Of a stretch of DNA of 64,000 nucleotides, positions 1 through 9,510 are shown piece after piece. The DNA is from Candidatus Vicinibacter affinis. GTDB taxonomy: Bacteria; Bacteroidota; Bacteroidia; Chitinophagales; Saprospiraceae. The stretch is from NCBI GenBank assembly GCA_016714365.1, contig JADJNH010000007.1, positions 124,001 to 188,000 of the forward strand, read 5' to 3'. The notes beneath the pieces are model-generated. The model was not told where the DNA came from. It saw only the letters and a program-made list of their open reading frames with translations, and did no database searches. A program made the translations under genes and the position numbers. How positions within the stretch are numbered: position 1 is the stretch's first letter; each line of letters starts with the position of its first letter.

Positions 1-713
1 TTACGGGAGGGGCAGCAGGTATTGGAAAAGCAGCCTCTATAAAATTTTTAGAAGAAGGGGCCAATGTAGCGGTATGGGATTTTGATGAAACGAAAGCAAT
101 GGCTTGGATGGAAAATCATCCTGCCTATAATTCTTCACTCATTTTCTGCAAGGTAGATACTTCAAATGCACAAATGGTTGAGGCTGCAACCGGTGAAACC
201 ATGGCCAAATTCGGTAGCATCGAAATTCTCTTAAACAACGCAGGGATTACCCGAGATTCCACCTTATTGAAAATGAGTTTCGAGCAATGGCAACAAGTCA
301 TCAATGTCAATCTGACCGGTGTGTACAACTGTGCAAGAATCATTGCTCCGATTATGGCCGAAAAAGGTTACGGACGCATTATATCTGCTGCATCAGTGGT
401 GGCACTTTACGGAAATTTTGGGCAAACAAATTATGCCGCTGCAAAAGCCGGTGTGGTAGGTATGACCAAGACCTGGGCAAAAGAACTTGGCAAAAAAGGA
501 ATTACTGCCAACGCAATTGCTCCGGGCTTTATCATGACTGAAATGGTGGCCGGAATGCCGGAAGAAAGAATACAAGCGGTTCGTGAAAAAGTTCCGGTGG
601 CAAGATTGGGCAAGGTGGAAGAGGTTGCAGATCTGTATGCATTTCTTGCCAGTGACAAAGCTGCTTATATCAACGGGGCGACCATCAGCATTGATGGCGG
701 AGTAATGCTGTAG
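1..713 (+). CDS. SDR-family 3-oxoacyl-ACP / acetoacetyl-CoA reductase (5' truncated)
   Basis: NAD(P)H-dependent short-chain dehydrogenase/reductase of the FabG/PhaB kind, which reduces a 3-oxoacyl thioester to the 3-hydroxyacyl form in the cytoplasm. The open frame already runs at base 3, so the gene starts before the window; the first internal ATG (base 99) is not the real start because the Rossmann motif TGGAAGIGKAA lies upstream of it. Also visible are NNAGIT, the catalytic Ser in ISAASVV, the YAAAK Tyr/Lys pair, and the typical C-terminal ending SIDGGVML. About 236 residues are present, so only a few N-terminal residues are missing. Whether the substrate is bound to ACP (fatty-acid synthesis) or CoA (PHB/acetoacetyl-CoA) cannot be decided without the upstream neighbours. 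Confidence 0.9.
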   Translation, partial: TGGAAGIGKAASIKFLEEGANVAVWDFDETKAMAWMENHPAYNSSLIFCKVDTSNAQMVEAATGETMAKFGSIEILLNNAGITRDSTLLKMSFEQWQQVINVNLTGVYNCARIIAPIMAEKGYGRIISAASVVALYGNFGQTNYAAAKAGVVGMTKTWAKELGKKGITANAIAPGFIMTEMVAGMPEERIQAVREKVPVARLGKVEEVADLYAFLASDKAAYINGATISIDGGVML

Positions 714-1027
714 GTATTAAGCCTACAAACTGAACTGGCAAAACTTTTATCAATTAGATTGATAGATGTTTTACTCTATCTATTGAATTACTAATTTAAC
801 TGATTTAGGAAGAAAAATAATTCCTTTATTTGAGAAATTTATTTTAAAATAATTCATCGCGCTCATTTTAAAATATTGACGAATCAGTTAAGAGTTCAGT
901 CATCTTTATTAAAAGATTGCACTGATCAAAAATGGCTACATAGATTTTTTACAGCTTATTTACTATCATTGTTCTCGCATGTTAAAATATAAAATTGCGA
1001 TCAAAATAAATGCAGTTGTATTTCTCT
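714..1027. other. Intergenic, convergent 3' ends; small hairpin only
   Basis: 314 bases between the rightward SDR gene and the leftward metH stop. A+T-rich and without a convincing ORF. The only structure I see is a 7-bp stem with a 3-nt loop at 748-764 (TATCAAT/ATTGATA), a weak candidate for the 3' end of the SDR transcript; it lacks a clean T-tract. Confidence 0.4.
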
Positions 1028-4000
1028 CTATTGCAAGATAGGACCCAGCCATTTTTTTCCTGTGCTAAGATCCCATTTTTTTCTTGTACAATAATCTGTA
1101 AGCTGATCTTCATGTATTTCTGAAATTCCAAAATATTTGGAATCCGGATGTGCAAAATACCAACCGCTTACAGAGGCTGCAGGATGCATGGCCATACTTT
1201 CTGTTAGCGTGATTCCAATTTTATCTTCCACATCCAGTAAGGACCACAATAATTTCTTTTCTGTATGATCTGGACATGCAGGATATCCAGGAGCAGGTCT
1301 GACACCTGCATACTTTTCTTTAATGAGTGAATCATTGTCCAGCATTTCATCAGAGGCATAGCCCCAGATTTCTTTTCTGACTTTGGCATGCATATACTCG
1401 GCAGCCGCTTCTGCAAAACGATCTGCTATAGCCTTTACCATGATGGCATGATAATCATCATGCGCTCTTTCATACTCACCAACCAATTCCTCCACGCCAA
1501 ATCCTGCTGAAACTGCAAAGGCCCCAACAAAATCTTTCTTGCCGGATTCTACCGGAGCAATAAAATCTGATAAACAAAGATTTGCCTGACCACTGGCCTT
1601 CTTTACCTGTTGGCGCAGGTGATGCAACTTAATTAATTCGTGGTCACGTACATCTGAATTGTATAAAATTAAATCATCACCAAGTGAATTTGCAGGAAAA
1701 ATACCTACCTCTGCTTTAGCTTGAATTAATTTTTCTGATACTATTTTATTCAACAGTGCTTTTGCATCATTGAATAGTTTTTGGGCCTCCACTCCAACCA
1801 CTTCATCCTGTAAAATGGCCGGATATTTCCCTGCCAATTCCCATGATTGAAAAAATGGGGTCCAATCAATATAATCACTTAAAATATTTAAATCCAACAA
1901 ATAAATGTTCACACCACTTTGCACGGGTGGACATGGCACAAAACTATTCCAATCAATTTTAAACTTGTTATTCCTGGCTTCTTCAATGCTGATTTTTTCT
2001 CTCTCCGCATTTCTCTTCATTCTTTGCTGACGTACTGCCTCGTAATCCGTCTTAATGCCTTCAAGATATTTTTCTTTGAAAATTAAATCGTCTGACAATA
2101 AATTAGAAACAACAGTCACAGCTCGTGAAGCGTCCAGTACGTGCACCACCGGAGCATCATATTCAGGTTCAATTCTTAAAGCGGTATGAAGTTTTGAAGT
2201 AGTGGCGCCGCCAATCAACAAAGGAATATTCAGATTCCTCTTTTTCATTTCTGAGGCAACATATACCATCTCATCCAGTGAGGGTGTTATCAATCCACTC
2301 AATCCAATTGCGTCTGCACCAATTTCAATCGCCTTGTCGAGTATTTTATTACACGGAACCATTACTCCAAGATCATGGATTTCGTATGAGTTACAGGCCA
2401 GCACAACACCCACAATATTTTTACCAATATCATGCACATCACCTTTCACTGTAGCCATCAGTATCTTACCCTTTGCCTTTTGGGCATCCTCTTTATCTTG
2501 TTCCATATAGGGAGTGAGATAAGCAACTGCCTGCTTCATCACCCTTGCACTTTTTACTACTTGCGGCAAAAACATTTTTCCTGCTCCAAACAAATCTCCA
2601 ACCTCATTCATTCCATCCATCAAAGGACCTTCAATGACAAATAAAGGTCTCCTTAATTTTATTCTGGCTTCTTCGGCATCCTGGACTACAAATTCAGAAA
2701 TTCCTTTTACCAATGCATATTTTAATCGTTCCTCTACACTCCTTTGCCTCCATTCTTCTTCCGCTTTTTGGACTCTTTTGTCACCTTTTTTTAAAGTCTC
2801 TGCATACTGAGTCAATCGTTCTGTTGCTTCAGGCCTTCTGTTAAAAAGTACATCTTCTACCAGAACAAGCAAATCCTTTGGGATCTCATCATAGACATCA
2901 ATCATCCCTGCATTTACAATACCCATGTCCATTCCGGCTTTGATTGCATGAAACAAAAATGCTGAATGCATGGCCTGCCTGATAATTTCATTTCCCCGAT
3001 AAGAAAAAGAAAGATTACTAACCCCTCCACTTATTTTAGATCCGGGACATTGCTCCTTGATTTGTCTCGTCGCTTCGATATAATTTATTGCATATTCATT
3101 ATGCTCTTCTATACCGGTTGCAACGGCAAAAATGTTGGGATCAAAAATGATGTCCTCAGGTGGAAAGCCAACACGCTGAATCAACAGATCATAAGCCCTT
3201 TTACAAATTTCCACCTTTCGCTTAATCGTATCTGCTTGGCCTTCTTCATCAAACGCCATCACCACAACGGCAGCACCATAATTTCTTACTTTTCGTGCCT
3301 GATACAAAAATGACTCTTCTCCTTCCTTCAGGGAAATAGAATTGACCACCGATTTGCCTTGAAGACATTTCAATCCGGCTTCAATTACTTTCCATTTGGA
3401 AGAATCAACCATCACTGGAACTTTAACAATATCTGGTTCTGATCCTATCAAATGAAGAAACTCTACCATGGCTTTTTCTCCATCCAAAAGTCCTTCATCC
3501 ATGTTCACATCTATGATCTGCGCACCCGCCTCGACCTGCTGATAGGCCACACTGATTGCCTCTTCCATTTTATTCCCCAAAATCATCTTGGCAAATGCTT
3601 TGGAGCCTGTTACATTGGTGCGCTCTCCAATGTTTACAAAATTTAGTTCGGGCCTGAAAATTAAAGGTTCTAAACCTGACAAGGTAGTATACCTGTCTCT
3701 CTTCTCAGGAATTACTCTTGGCGCCATACCCTTCATGGCTTCTGCCATTTGTCGGATGTGGTCCGGTGTAGTACCACAACATCCACCAACTAGGTTCACC
3801 AAACCTTCACTTGCAAAATTTCTCAAAAAGTCTTTCATTTCTTCCGGACTCTGATCATATCCGCCCAATTCATTCGGCAATCCGGCATTGGGATAAGAAC
3901 TAATTCTGCAATTGGCAATTTTACTTAATGCTGCCAGATGAGGTTTCATTTCTTTTGCTCCGAGTGCGCAGTTTAATCCAATTGCAAACATGTCCACATG

Positions 4001-4741
4001 TGACATTGAAATGTAAAATGCTTCTACCGTCTGTCCACTCAAAGTACGACCACTTGCGTCTGTAATTGTACCTGACACGATCACCGGCCATTTTCTCTTT
4101 TTTTGTTCGAATAATTCACTTAATGCGAACAAAGCAGCTTTTGCATTCAGTGTATCAAAAATGGTCTCTACCATCAGGATGTCCGCACCACCATCTACAA
4201 GTCCTAAGGCTTGTTCGAAATATGCTTCTTTCAATTCATCGAAACTGATGGCCCGAAATCCGGGTCTGTTTACGTCAGGAGAGAGACTCGCTGTTCTGTT
4301 GGTTGGACCCAGGGCGCCGGCTACAAATCGAGGGGACATTTCAAGACCCTTTAGTTTTTGCTCCAACAAAAATTCTTCTACAGCCTGTCTGGCTATTTTG
4401 GCAGATGCTACATTTAGTTCATAGGAATATTCAGAGAGTTGATAGTCAGCTTGAGAAATGGCATTTGCACTAAAAGTATTGGTCTCTATGATATCGGCAC
4501 CTGCTTCCAAATAGGCTTTGTGAATTTCTACGATGACATCTGGCCTGGTTATGGATAACAACTCATTATTCCCCTTCAGGTCGTGTTCGTGATTTTTAAA
4601 TTTATCTCCCTTGAAATCTTCTTCTGTCAATGGATATCGCTGGATCATCGTCCCCATAGCGCCATCCAATATCATTATTCTCTTGGAAGCCTCCTGGTTT
4701 AGTAAATGAATTGTTTCTTCGTATGTTGTCATCGCATGCAA
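1028..4741 (-). CDS. metH: Cobalamin-dependent methionine synthase MetH
   Basis: Transfers a methyl group from 5-methyl-THF via cob(I)alamin to homocysteine, giving methionine. The 1237 residues carry the full four-module layout: homocysteine-binding barrel (about 1-340, zinc ligands in NCALG and GGCCGTTPDH), pterin-binding domain (about 350-630, NFVNIGERTNVTGS), B12 cap and Rossmann module (about 640-900, DVHDIGKNIVG with the axial His), and AdoMet-binding reactivation domain (about 910-1237, RPAPGYPACPDHTEKK). Length matches the E. coli enzyme, so it appears intact. The start is at 4741 or, three codons on, at 4732 (MTTYEE). Downstream in the same direction as metF with a 266-base gap. I see no cobalamin or SAM riboswitch upstream. 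Confidence 0.97.
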   Translation of the reverse strand: MHAMTTYEETIHLLNQEASKRIMILDGAMGTMIQRYPLTEEDFKGDKFKNHEHDLKGNNELLSITRPDVIVEIHKAYLEAGADIIETNTFSANAISQADYQLSEYSYELNVASAKIARQAVEEFLLEQKLKGLEMSPRFVAGALGPTNRTASLSPDVNRPGFRAISFDELKEAYFEQALGLVDGGADILMVETIFDTLNAKAALFALSELFEQKKRKWPVIVSGTITDASGRTLSGQTVEAFYISMSHVDMFAIGLNCALGAKEMKPHLAALSKIANCRISSYPNAGLPNELGGYDQSPEEMKDFLRNFASEGLVNLVGGCCGTTPDHIRQMAEAMKGMAPRVIPEKRDRYTTLSGLEPLIFRPELNFVNIGERTNVTGSKAFAKMILGNKMEEAISVAYQQVEAGAQIIDVNMDEGLLDGEKAMVEFLHLIGSEPDIVKVPVMVDSSKWKVIEAGLKCLQGKSVVNSISLKEGEESFLYQARKVRNYGAAVVVMAFDEEGQADTIKRKVEICKRAYDLLIQRVGFPPEDIIFDPNIFAVATGIEEHNEYAINYIEATRQIKEQCPGSKISGGVSNLSFSYRGNEIIRQAMHSAFLFHAIKAGMDMGIVNAGMIDVYDEIPKDLLVLVEDVLFNRRPEATERLTQYAETLKKGDKRVQKAEEEWRQRSVEERLKYALVKGISEFVVQDAEEARIKLRRPLFVIEGPLMDGMNEVGDLFGAGKMFLPQVVKSARVMKQAVAYLTPYMEQDKEDAQKAKGKILMATVKGDVHDIGKNIVGVVLACNSYEIHDLGVMVPCNKILDKAIEIGADAIGLSGLITPSLDEMVYVASEMKKRNLNIPLLIGGATTSKLHTALRIEPEYDAPVVHVLDASRAVTVVSNLLSDDLIFKEKYLEGIKTDYEAVRQQRMKRNAEREKISIEEARNNKFKIDWNSFVPCPPVQSGVNIYLLDLNILSDYIDWTPFFQSWELAGKYPAILQDEVVGVEAQKLFNDAKALLNKIVSEKLIQAKAEVGIFPANSLGDDLILYNSDVRDHELIKLHHLRQQVKKASGQANLCLSDFIAPVESGKKDFVGAFAVSAGFGVEELVGEYERAHDDYHAIMVKAIADRFAEAAAEYMHAKVRKEIWGYASDEMLDNDSLIKEKYAGVRPAPGYPACPDHTEKKLLWSLLDVEDKIGITLTESMAMHPAASVSGWYFAHPDSKYFGISEIHEDQLTDYCTRKKWDLSTGKKWLGPILQ

Positions 4742-4938
4742 AAATAGAACATATCAGGAAGATAATAATCAAACTTCGTGTTGAATGCTGAAATCTATCA
4801 TTCACCTTATAATTTAGAAAGAAATGAGAATTATAAATTCAACCGGAATGAAGTATTAATAAATCAATGCTTAGGATTGTTCAATTTTAATTTCCAAAGT
4901 TTAACATAAATAAATTCCAGAAATCGAAATATCTTAAA

Positions 4939-4994
4939 TCTTAAGAGTAAACATCTACTCAGTTAAGAACTTAGCAAATAAGTATATAAACTTA
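4939..4994. other. Two A+T-rich hairpins between metF and metH
   Basis: Stem 1 pairs TCTTAA and GAGTA (4939-4949) with TACTC and TTAAGA (4956-4968). Stem 2 pairs TAAGT (4979-4983) with ACTTA (4990-4994). They lie just after the metF stop on the minus strand and before metH, so they could be a weak metF terminator/attenuator or part of the metH leader. They do not resemble a known riboswitch. Confidence 0.35.
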
Positions 4995-5007
4995 CTTAAG
5001 AAAAAAT

Positions 5008-5964
5008 CTATTGGATTTGGCTAACAATACGTCTCACTACATCGCTGTCGCCCATGGTATAATAATGAATACAGGGTACTCCGGCCTTTTTTAATTCGCG
5101 GGATTGTTCTACACACCACTCTATTCCAACTTCAATAACGGCCTCATCAGTCTTTGCCTTTTGGATCGCACGTACGAGTTCGTAGGGAAGATCAATATAA
5201 AAATTCCTTGGAATGGAATTGAGCTGATATTTTTTTGTAAGTGGTTTGATGCCCGGCACAATAGGAACCTCTATTCCTTCTTTTTTACATTGTTCGGCAT
5301 AGTGAAAGAATTTGGCATTGTCAAAAAACATTTGCGTGACAATGTAATCTGCACCTGCTTCTATTTTCTTTTTGGTAAAACGCATATCTGATTTTAGACT
5401 GGGTGCTTCAAAATGTTTTTCAGGATAGCCCGCTACACCAATACAGAAATCCATAGGACTTCCGTTTTCTATATTGCTGTCCTGGTAAACCCCGTGGTTT
5501 AATCCATCAATTTGCTTAACCAAATCCAATGCATTGTCATGCCCCCCTGGTTCTGGAATAAATTTTTCATCAAACTTCCTTGCATCCCCGCGCAGTGCCA
5601 GTACATTTTTAATTTGTAAAAAATGCAAATCAATCAATGCATTTTCTGTATCCTCCTTTGTAAATCCTCCGCAGATCAAATGGGGAACCGCTTCAATTTT
5701 ATATCTGTTCATTAAAGCGGCACATATTCCTACAGTACCCGGTCGCTTCCTGATGGCAGTCTTTTCATAATACCCGCTGGGTTTTTGATTGTATATAAAT
5801 TCTTCGCGGTGATACGTAACATCAATAAATGGAGGATTGAATTCCATCAAGGGATCTAATTGCTCAAACAAAGAATGTATACTTCCACCTTTGAGGGGCG
5901 GTAAAACTTCAAAAGATACAAAAGTTTTTTCCGGATGCTGCGTGAAGTATTCTGTAACCTTCAT
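5008..5964 (-). CDS. metF: 5,10-methylenetetrahydrofolate reductase MetF
   Basis: FAD-dependent reduction of 5,10-methylene-THF to 5-methyl-THF, the methyl donor for the MetH encoded next downstream. 318 residues, slightly longer than E. coli MetF. Family features in order: FVSFEVLPPLKGG near the N-terminus (catalytic Glu region), DVTYHREE (about residues 48-56), ALRGDA (about 124), and DYIVTQMFFDN followed by PIVPGIKPL. The start ATG at 5964 gives the usual MKVTEYF N-terminus. metF and metH share strand and pathway and probably a transcript or regulon, though hairpins separate them. The 76-base upstream region shows no riboswitch. Confidence 0.96.
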   Translation of the reverse strand: MKVTEYFTQHPEKTFVSFEVLPPLKGGSIHSLFEQLDPLMEFNPPFIDVTYHREEFIYNQKPSGYYEKTAIRKRPGTVGICAALMNRYKIEAVPHLICGGFTKEDTENALIDLHFLQIKNVLALRGDARKFDEKFIPEPGGHDNALDLVKQIDGLNHGVYQDSNIENGSPMDFCIGVAGYPEKHFEAPSLKSDMRFTKKKIEAGADYIVTQMFFDNAKFFHYAEQCKKEGIEVPIVPGIKPLTKKYQLNSIPRNFYIDLPYELVRAIQKAKTDEAVIEVGIEWCVEQSRELKKAGVPCIHYYTMGDSDVVRRIVSQIQ

Positions 5965-6040
5965 AAAATTTTTCGCTAAAATTTAATCAAACTCTGACCT
6001 TGGAATTTGTTTACATCCCATTGATCAGTAATAATGGATA

Positions 6041-7195
6041 TCAGATTATTTTTTTCTTCCAAAAATAGGTAATTCCGATAATCCCCGTCAAAATCAACAA
6101 CAAAGCAATAAACTGGGAAAGTGAAGGGTGAAACCCAAGCACATCATAACGTGGATTTACCCGGATGGTTTCTATAAAGAATCGCTCTATTCCATTCAAC
6201 AAGCAGTAAATAAAAAACAATACACCTCCGTAAGGTATTCTCTTGCGCAATACCCAAAGTATCCCAGCAATCATAAACGCAAGTATGGACTCATACAAGG
6301 GAGTTGGAAAAACTTTTGGAATAAGTTGCTTGCAATGAATCCAACTGCAATTTTCTAATTGTATTCCTTCATTGAGTACATTGTGCGGATAGCTGTAAGC
6401 CCACCAGCTTTCCGGAAGAAAAAACCAGGACGGCTTTGGCAATTCGTTGATGATGCCCCAATCTCCATCCCCTGAAAGATGACATCCCATTCTTCCCACT
6501 GCATAACCTATCATAAGCGTAGGCGCTATGGCATCAATCATATGGATCGGGCGCAATTCTTTCGCCGCCAAATATCGGTACACCACAATAAATGCCAGGA
6601 TTAATCCTCCATATATCGTAAGTCCGCTCCCTGAAAAAAAACTACCAATCGGATCTCTTACAAAATCACCAAAATTTTCTAAAACGGAAAAAAGTTTAGA
6701 ACCCACTATTCCGGAAAGAGCAGCCAGACCAGTGATGTCATAAAGTCTGGAAACCGGTCTTACATATAACTCTGCGGTACGAACCTCCTTATCTGTCTGT
6801 TGAGTCATTTTGTAATACCAATATGCCAATGTCAACAAACCAAAACCAAGTCCAAAATAGAGGTTTCCCTGCTTTGAAAAAACTGCTGCCGCCGGATCTG
6901 CCTGAAAGGTCTTAAAATCCATAATTGCAAAGCCTAACTTATATCCAAGAATAAAATTAATTAAACTCTGAATGAAAATTTCCTTCCACTCTATCGGCTG
7001 ATAAACGATTACTTTTTCTATGCGTCCTTTGATCTGACCGTTTGATTCTTTTCGTATCAATTCATAATAAAGCATCCATCCACTGCAAACAATGGCAATC
7101 CCAAGTAAAAGACCAAAAGTTTTTACTATCGAAAAAACATTGTCAGGGTCAGTGCCGAAAAGGGCATGAAGAATATATGATAAATCCGGATACAT
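6041..7195 (-). CDS. lgt: Prolipoprotein diacylglyceryl transferase Lgt
   Basis: Inner-membrane enzyme that transfers diacylglycerol from phosphatidylglycerol to the lipobox Cys of prelipoproteins, the first step of lipoprotein maturation (the PorW/SprE lipoprotein in this window would be a substrate). Recognised by the Lgt signature AVGRMGCHLSGDGDWG at about residue 230, followed by HNVLNEG and PTPLYES. Multiple membrane segments. At 384 residues it is longer than the roughly 290 of proteobacterial Lgt; the extra sequence is an N-terminal membrane segment and an insertion around residues 275-300 (Cys-containing, before the PTPLYES motif). The start ATG at 7195 is about 100 bases from the divergent barrel-protein gene. 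Confidence 0.93.
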   Translation of the reverse strand: MYPDLSYILHALFGTDPDNVFSIVKTFGLLLGIAIVCSGWMLYYELIRKESNGQIKGRIEKVIVYQPIEWKEIFIQSLINFILGYKLGFAIMDFKTFQADPAAAVFSKQGNLYFGLGFGLLTLAYWYYKMTQQTDKEVRTAELYVRPVSRLYDITGLAALSGIVGSKLFSVLENFGDFVRDPIGSFFSGSGLTIYGGLILAFIVVYRYLAAKELRPIHMIDAIAPTLMIGYAVGRMGCHLSGDGDWGIINELPKPSWFFLPESWWAYSYPHNVLNEGIQLENCSWIHCKQLIPKVFPTPLYESILAFMIAGILWVLRKRIPYGGVLFFIYCLLNGIERFFIETIRVNPRYDVLGFHPSLSQFIALLLILTGIIGITYFWKKKII

Positions 7196-7294
7196 TTCTG
7201 CTTGTGTATTAAAAGGGCTAAGGTAGAGATTTTTAGGCTTTAGGTTGTATAAAACTGGCTACCCGGAGAAGATAAAATTGCTTTACTTTGTTGT

Positions 7295-7864
7295 ATGAAA
7301 AATCTAATCGCGCTTTTCCTTTTAGCCTTCTTACTATTAGGATTCAGAGCCAAGGCCCAAAGTGGAGCAGTTGCCTCCATAGGACTTAGCCTGATGCAAA
7401 CTGACAACCCGGATGTATCCTCGGATGGAAATTTCAACCATGGCTTCCATTTAAGCCTGACAACCCGACTCGGTAAGGACTTTTGGTATCTTCGGACTGG
7501 AGCAGAAGTACATAAAATTGAGCTCAAAGCCAATTCCAAAGTAGTCCTGTTTCCTCAGGATCCAAGTGCTTTTTTCTTAAAGATACCTGCCCAAATCGGA
7601 GCACGCATCATCAACACCTCATTGTTTAAGGTTAGACTCCTGGCAGGAGCCCAACTCACTTACCTCATGCATATTGAAGACAACAACTTCAATCTCAATC
7701 ATGACACCATGACAGACTTTCAGGGAGGGCTTTTATTTGGTGGGGGAATTGACCTTGGGCCGTTTACCTTTGATATCAACTTTGAAAGAGGGTTGACAAA
7801 ACTTTATAAACCAAGTGACAAGAAAGCCGATTTTCTAATGTTTTCAGCCGGCTTCTTCTTTTAA
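7295..7864 (+). CDS. Small outer-membrane beta-barrel protein
   Basis: 189 residues with a clear Sec signal peptide (about residues 1-22, ending in RAKAQ) followed by alternating polar/hydrophobic beta strands and a C-terminal strand ending in an aromatic run (AGFFF), typical of porin-family barrels of Bacteroidota (OMP_b-brl type). The GGLLFGGGIDLG segment is characteristic of the penultimate strands. Function unknown; these proteins are often of the PorT/OmpW-like size class. Its stop codon overlaps the last bases of the convergent def gene (7861-7864). Confidence 0.75.
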   Translation: MKNLIALFLLAFLLLGFRAKAQSGAVASIGLSLMQTDNPDVSSDGNFNHGFHLSLTTRLGKDFWYLRTGAEVHKIELKANSKVVLFPQDPSAFFLKIPAQIGARIINTSLFKVRLLAGAQLTYLMHIEDNNFNLNHDTMTDFQGGLLFGGGIDLGPFTFDINFERGLTKLYKPSDKKADFLMFSAGFFF

Positions 7865-8409
7865 ACCTTTACAGGGTATTTGGCCTCATATTGACCTTTT
7901 TGGATTTTAGCCAGCTTGCGCATAAGCAATTGCCTCCGGACCGGTGCGACCCGCTCCACAAACAAAATTCCATCTATGTGATCATACTCATGTTGAATAA
8001 CACGCGCGTTGATTTCATCAAAAACTTCTTCGTGAGGAATAAAGTTTTCATCCAGATATTTGATTCTGACATGGGTGGTGCGGCGGACTTCCGCATGGAT
8101 TTTCGGAATGCTTAGACAACCCTCCTCAAACGCCCATTCCTTTCCGAATTCTTCTAATATTTCTGCATTGATAAATACTTTTTTAATCCCCTTTTGTACA
8201 GCTTTATCCTCATAATACGGAGTAGAGTCCACCACAAACAATCTGATCGGTAAGCCTATCTGTGGGGCAGCAATACCCACCCCACTTGCAAAATACATGG
8301 TGTCCCACATATCCTCAATCAATTTATGAAGCGCGGGAAAATCCGGTCCAATATCTTTGCCCTTCTGTTTAAGTACTTTATTGCCGTATAGGTAAATGGG
8401 TAAAACCAT
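7861..8409 (-). CDS. def: Peptide deformylase
   Basis: Iron/zinc metalloenzyme that removes the N-formyl group from nascent proteins. All three family motifs are present: GIAAPQIG (about residue 45), EGCLSIP (about 95, metal-binding Cys) and HEYDHIDG (about 140, two His ligands and the catalytic Glu). Length of 182 residues fits the family. The start ATG at 8409 gives MVLPIYLYG, as in other Bacteroidota deformylases. A TACTTTTG box at 8464-8457 on the minus strand fits the -7 TAnnTTTG promoter consensus. The 3' end overlaps the convergent barrel-protein gene by four bases. Confidence 0.96.
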   Translation of the reverse strand: MVLPIYLYGNKVLKQKGKDIGPDFPALHKLIEDMWDTMYFASGVGIAAPQIGLPIRLFVVDSTPYYEDKAVQKGIKKVFINAEILEEFGKEWAFEEGCLSIPKIHAEVRRTTHVRIKYLDENFIPHEEVFDEINARVIQHEYDHIDGILFVERVAPVRRQLLMRKLAKIQKGQYEAKYPVKV

Positions 8410-8456
8410 GAATTTAATTTAATGTAAAAAACCCTGTAAAGGTCGTTTTGTTCCTG

Positions 8457-8464
8457 CAAAAGTA
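8457..8464 (-). promoter_or_regulatory. Putative -7 promoter box for def
   Basis: On the minus strand the bases read TACTTTTG, an exact match to the Bacteroidota -7 consensus TAnnTTTG, about 50 bases upstream of the def ATG. A good -33 TTTG at the expected distance is not evident, so this is a moderate call. Confidence 0.4.
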
Positions 8465-8562
8465 AGGGTTTAGGTGCTTAAACTGCATTATAAGCAGAAC
8501 TTAGTAATGGTATTTTGTATAAACAGGCTAAAAATGCCACCCTCTCCGCTTAATATTGCACA

Positions 8563-9360
8563 TTGGAAATCCTGGGTTTTATCTGCATCATACTGATGGG
8601 CTCTTTGCTTAGCATGCTGGGAGCAGGCGGGGCGATGCTTACACTTCCCATTTTAGTGTATTTATTCAAAATTCCGGGAGACGTGGCCATAGGTTATTCG
8701 ATGTTTGTGGTGGGCGCTTCCAGTAGCTTTGGGGTTGTCGGACATCTCAAACGAAAATCAATCGACCCGGCTGTCTTTTTTTTATTTGGGATTCCTTCTT
8801 CCATCATGGTTGTTTTAAGCAGATTGTTTCTTTTACCACTGATTCCGGATCCTGTTTTTAGCCTGAACGGATGGTTAATTTCTCGTGCTGCATTCCTGTT
8901 GTCCATATTTGCTTTACTGATGCTGAGTTCGGCCTTCGGGATGATCAAAGTTTCAGAGGAAATAAACGGTCAAAAAAAAGTCATTCCAAATAAAACTTTA
9001 TACCTGTTGATTGGTGCCATTGTTGGCACTCTGACCGGATTACTGGGAGCAGGAGGTGGATTCATCCTGATTCCAACCATGGTAATTTTAATTGGATTAC
9101 ACATGAGCAATGCAGTAAGCACCTCTCTTGCCTTGATCAGCCTGAATATGATCATCGGTTTTGCAGGATATTTTCATCATTCAAAATACATTGACTGGAA
9201 TCTGCTTATAACCATCACTTCCTTCGCTATTCTTGGAATGATTATAGGACACTTGCTTCAAAAAAGGATGAATGATAATCTTCTCCGAAAGATTTTCATC
9301 CTGGTAATGGTCTGTACTGCTTTGTATACGCTAGTCTCTGAATTACTCCTGCGAAAATGA
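8563..9360 (+). CDS. TauE/SafE-family (sulfite exporter) membrane permease
   Basis: 265-residue integral membrane protein with about eight hydrophobic helices and the duplicated TauE/SafE motif: LLSMLGAGGAMLTLPILVYL near the N-terminus and LTGLLGAGGGFILIPTMVIL at about residues 160-180. The family exports or imports small anions such as sulfite, sulfoacetate or other organosulfur compounds; the substrate here is unknown. The frame opens with a TTG at 8563; the first in-frame ATG is at 8596 (residue 12), inside the first helix, so the TTG or another non-ATG start is plausible. Flanking genes give no clue to substrate. Confidence 0.85.
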   Translation: MEILGFICIILMGSLLSMLGAGGAMLTLPILVYLFKIPGDVAIGYSMFVVGASSSFGVVGHLKRKSIDPAVFFLFGIPSSIMVVLSRLFLLPLIPDPVFSLNGWLISRAAFLLSIFALLMLSSAFGMIKVSEEINGQKKVIPNKTLYLLIGAIVGTLTGLLGAGGGFILIPTMVILIGLHMSNAVSTSLALISLNMIIGFAGYFHHSKYIDWNLLITITSFAILGMIIGHLLQKRMNDNLLRKIFILVMVCTALYTLVSELLLRK

Positions 9361-9510
9361 ATGTTCAATCCTTTGATAATTATTATAAAATTGAAACCAA
9401 AAAGAGAGTACATTCGGATCTTATTACGCTTGTCTTTGTATCTGTTTTCAAAAAAGATGTCTGCTTTGGCAATCATCTGAAGATTTTAAAGTTTATTTGA
9501 ATTTTCCTAC

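Noticed and set aside
4742..5007. SAM or cobalamin riboswitch before metH/metF
   Set aside because: Only simple A+T-rich hairpins are visible; none of the conserved riboswitch cores could be found by eye.
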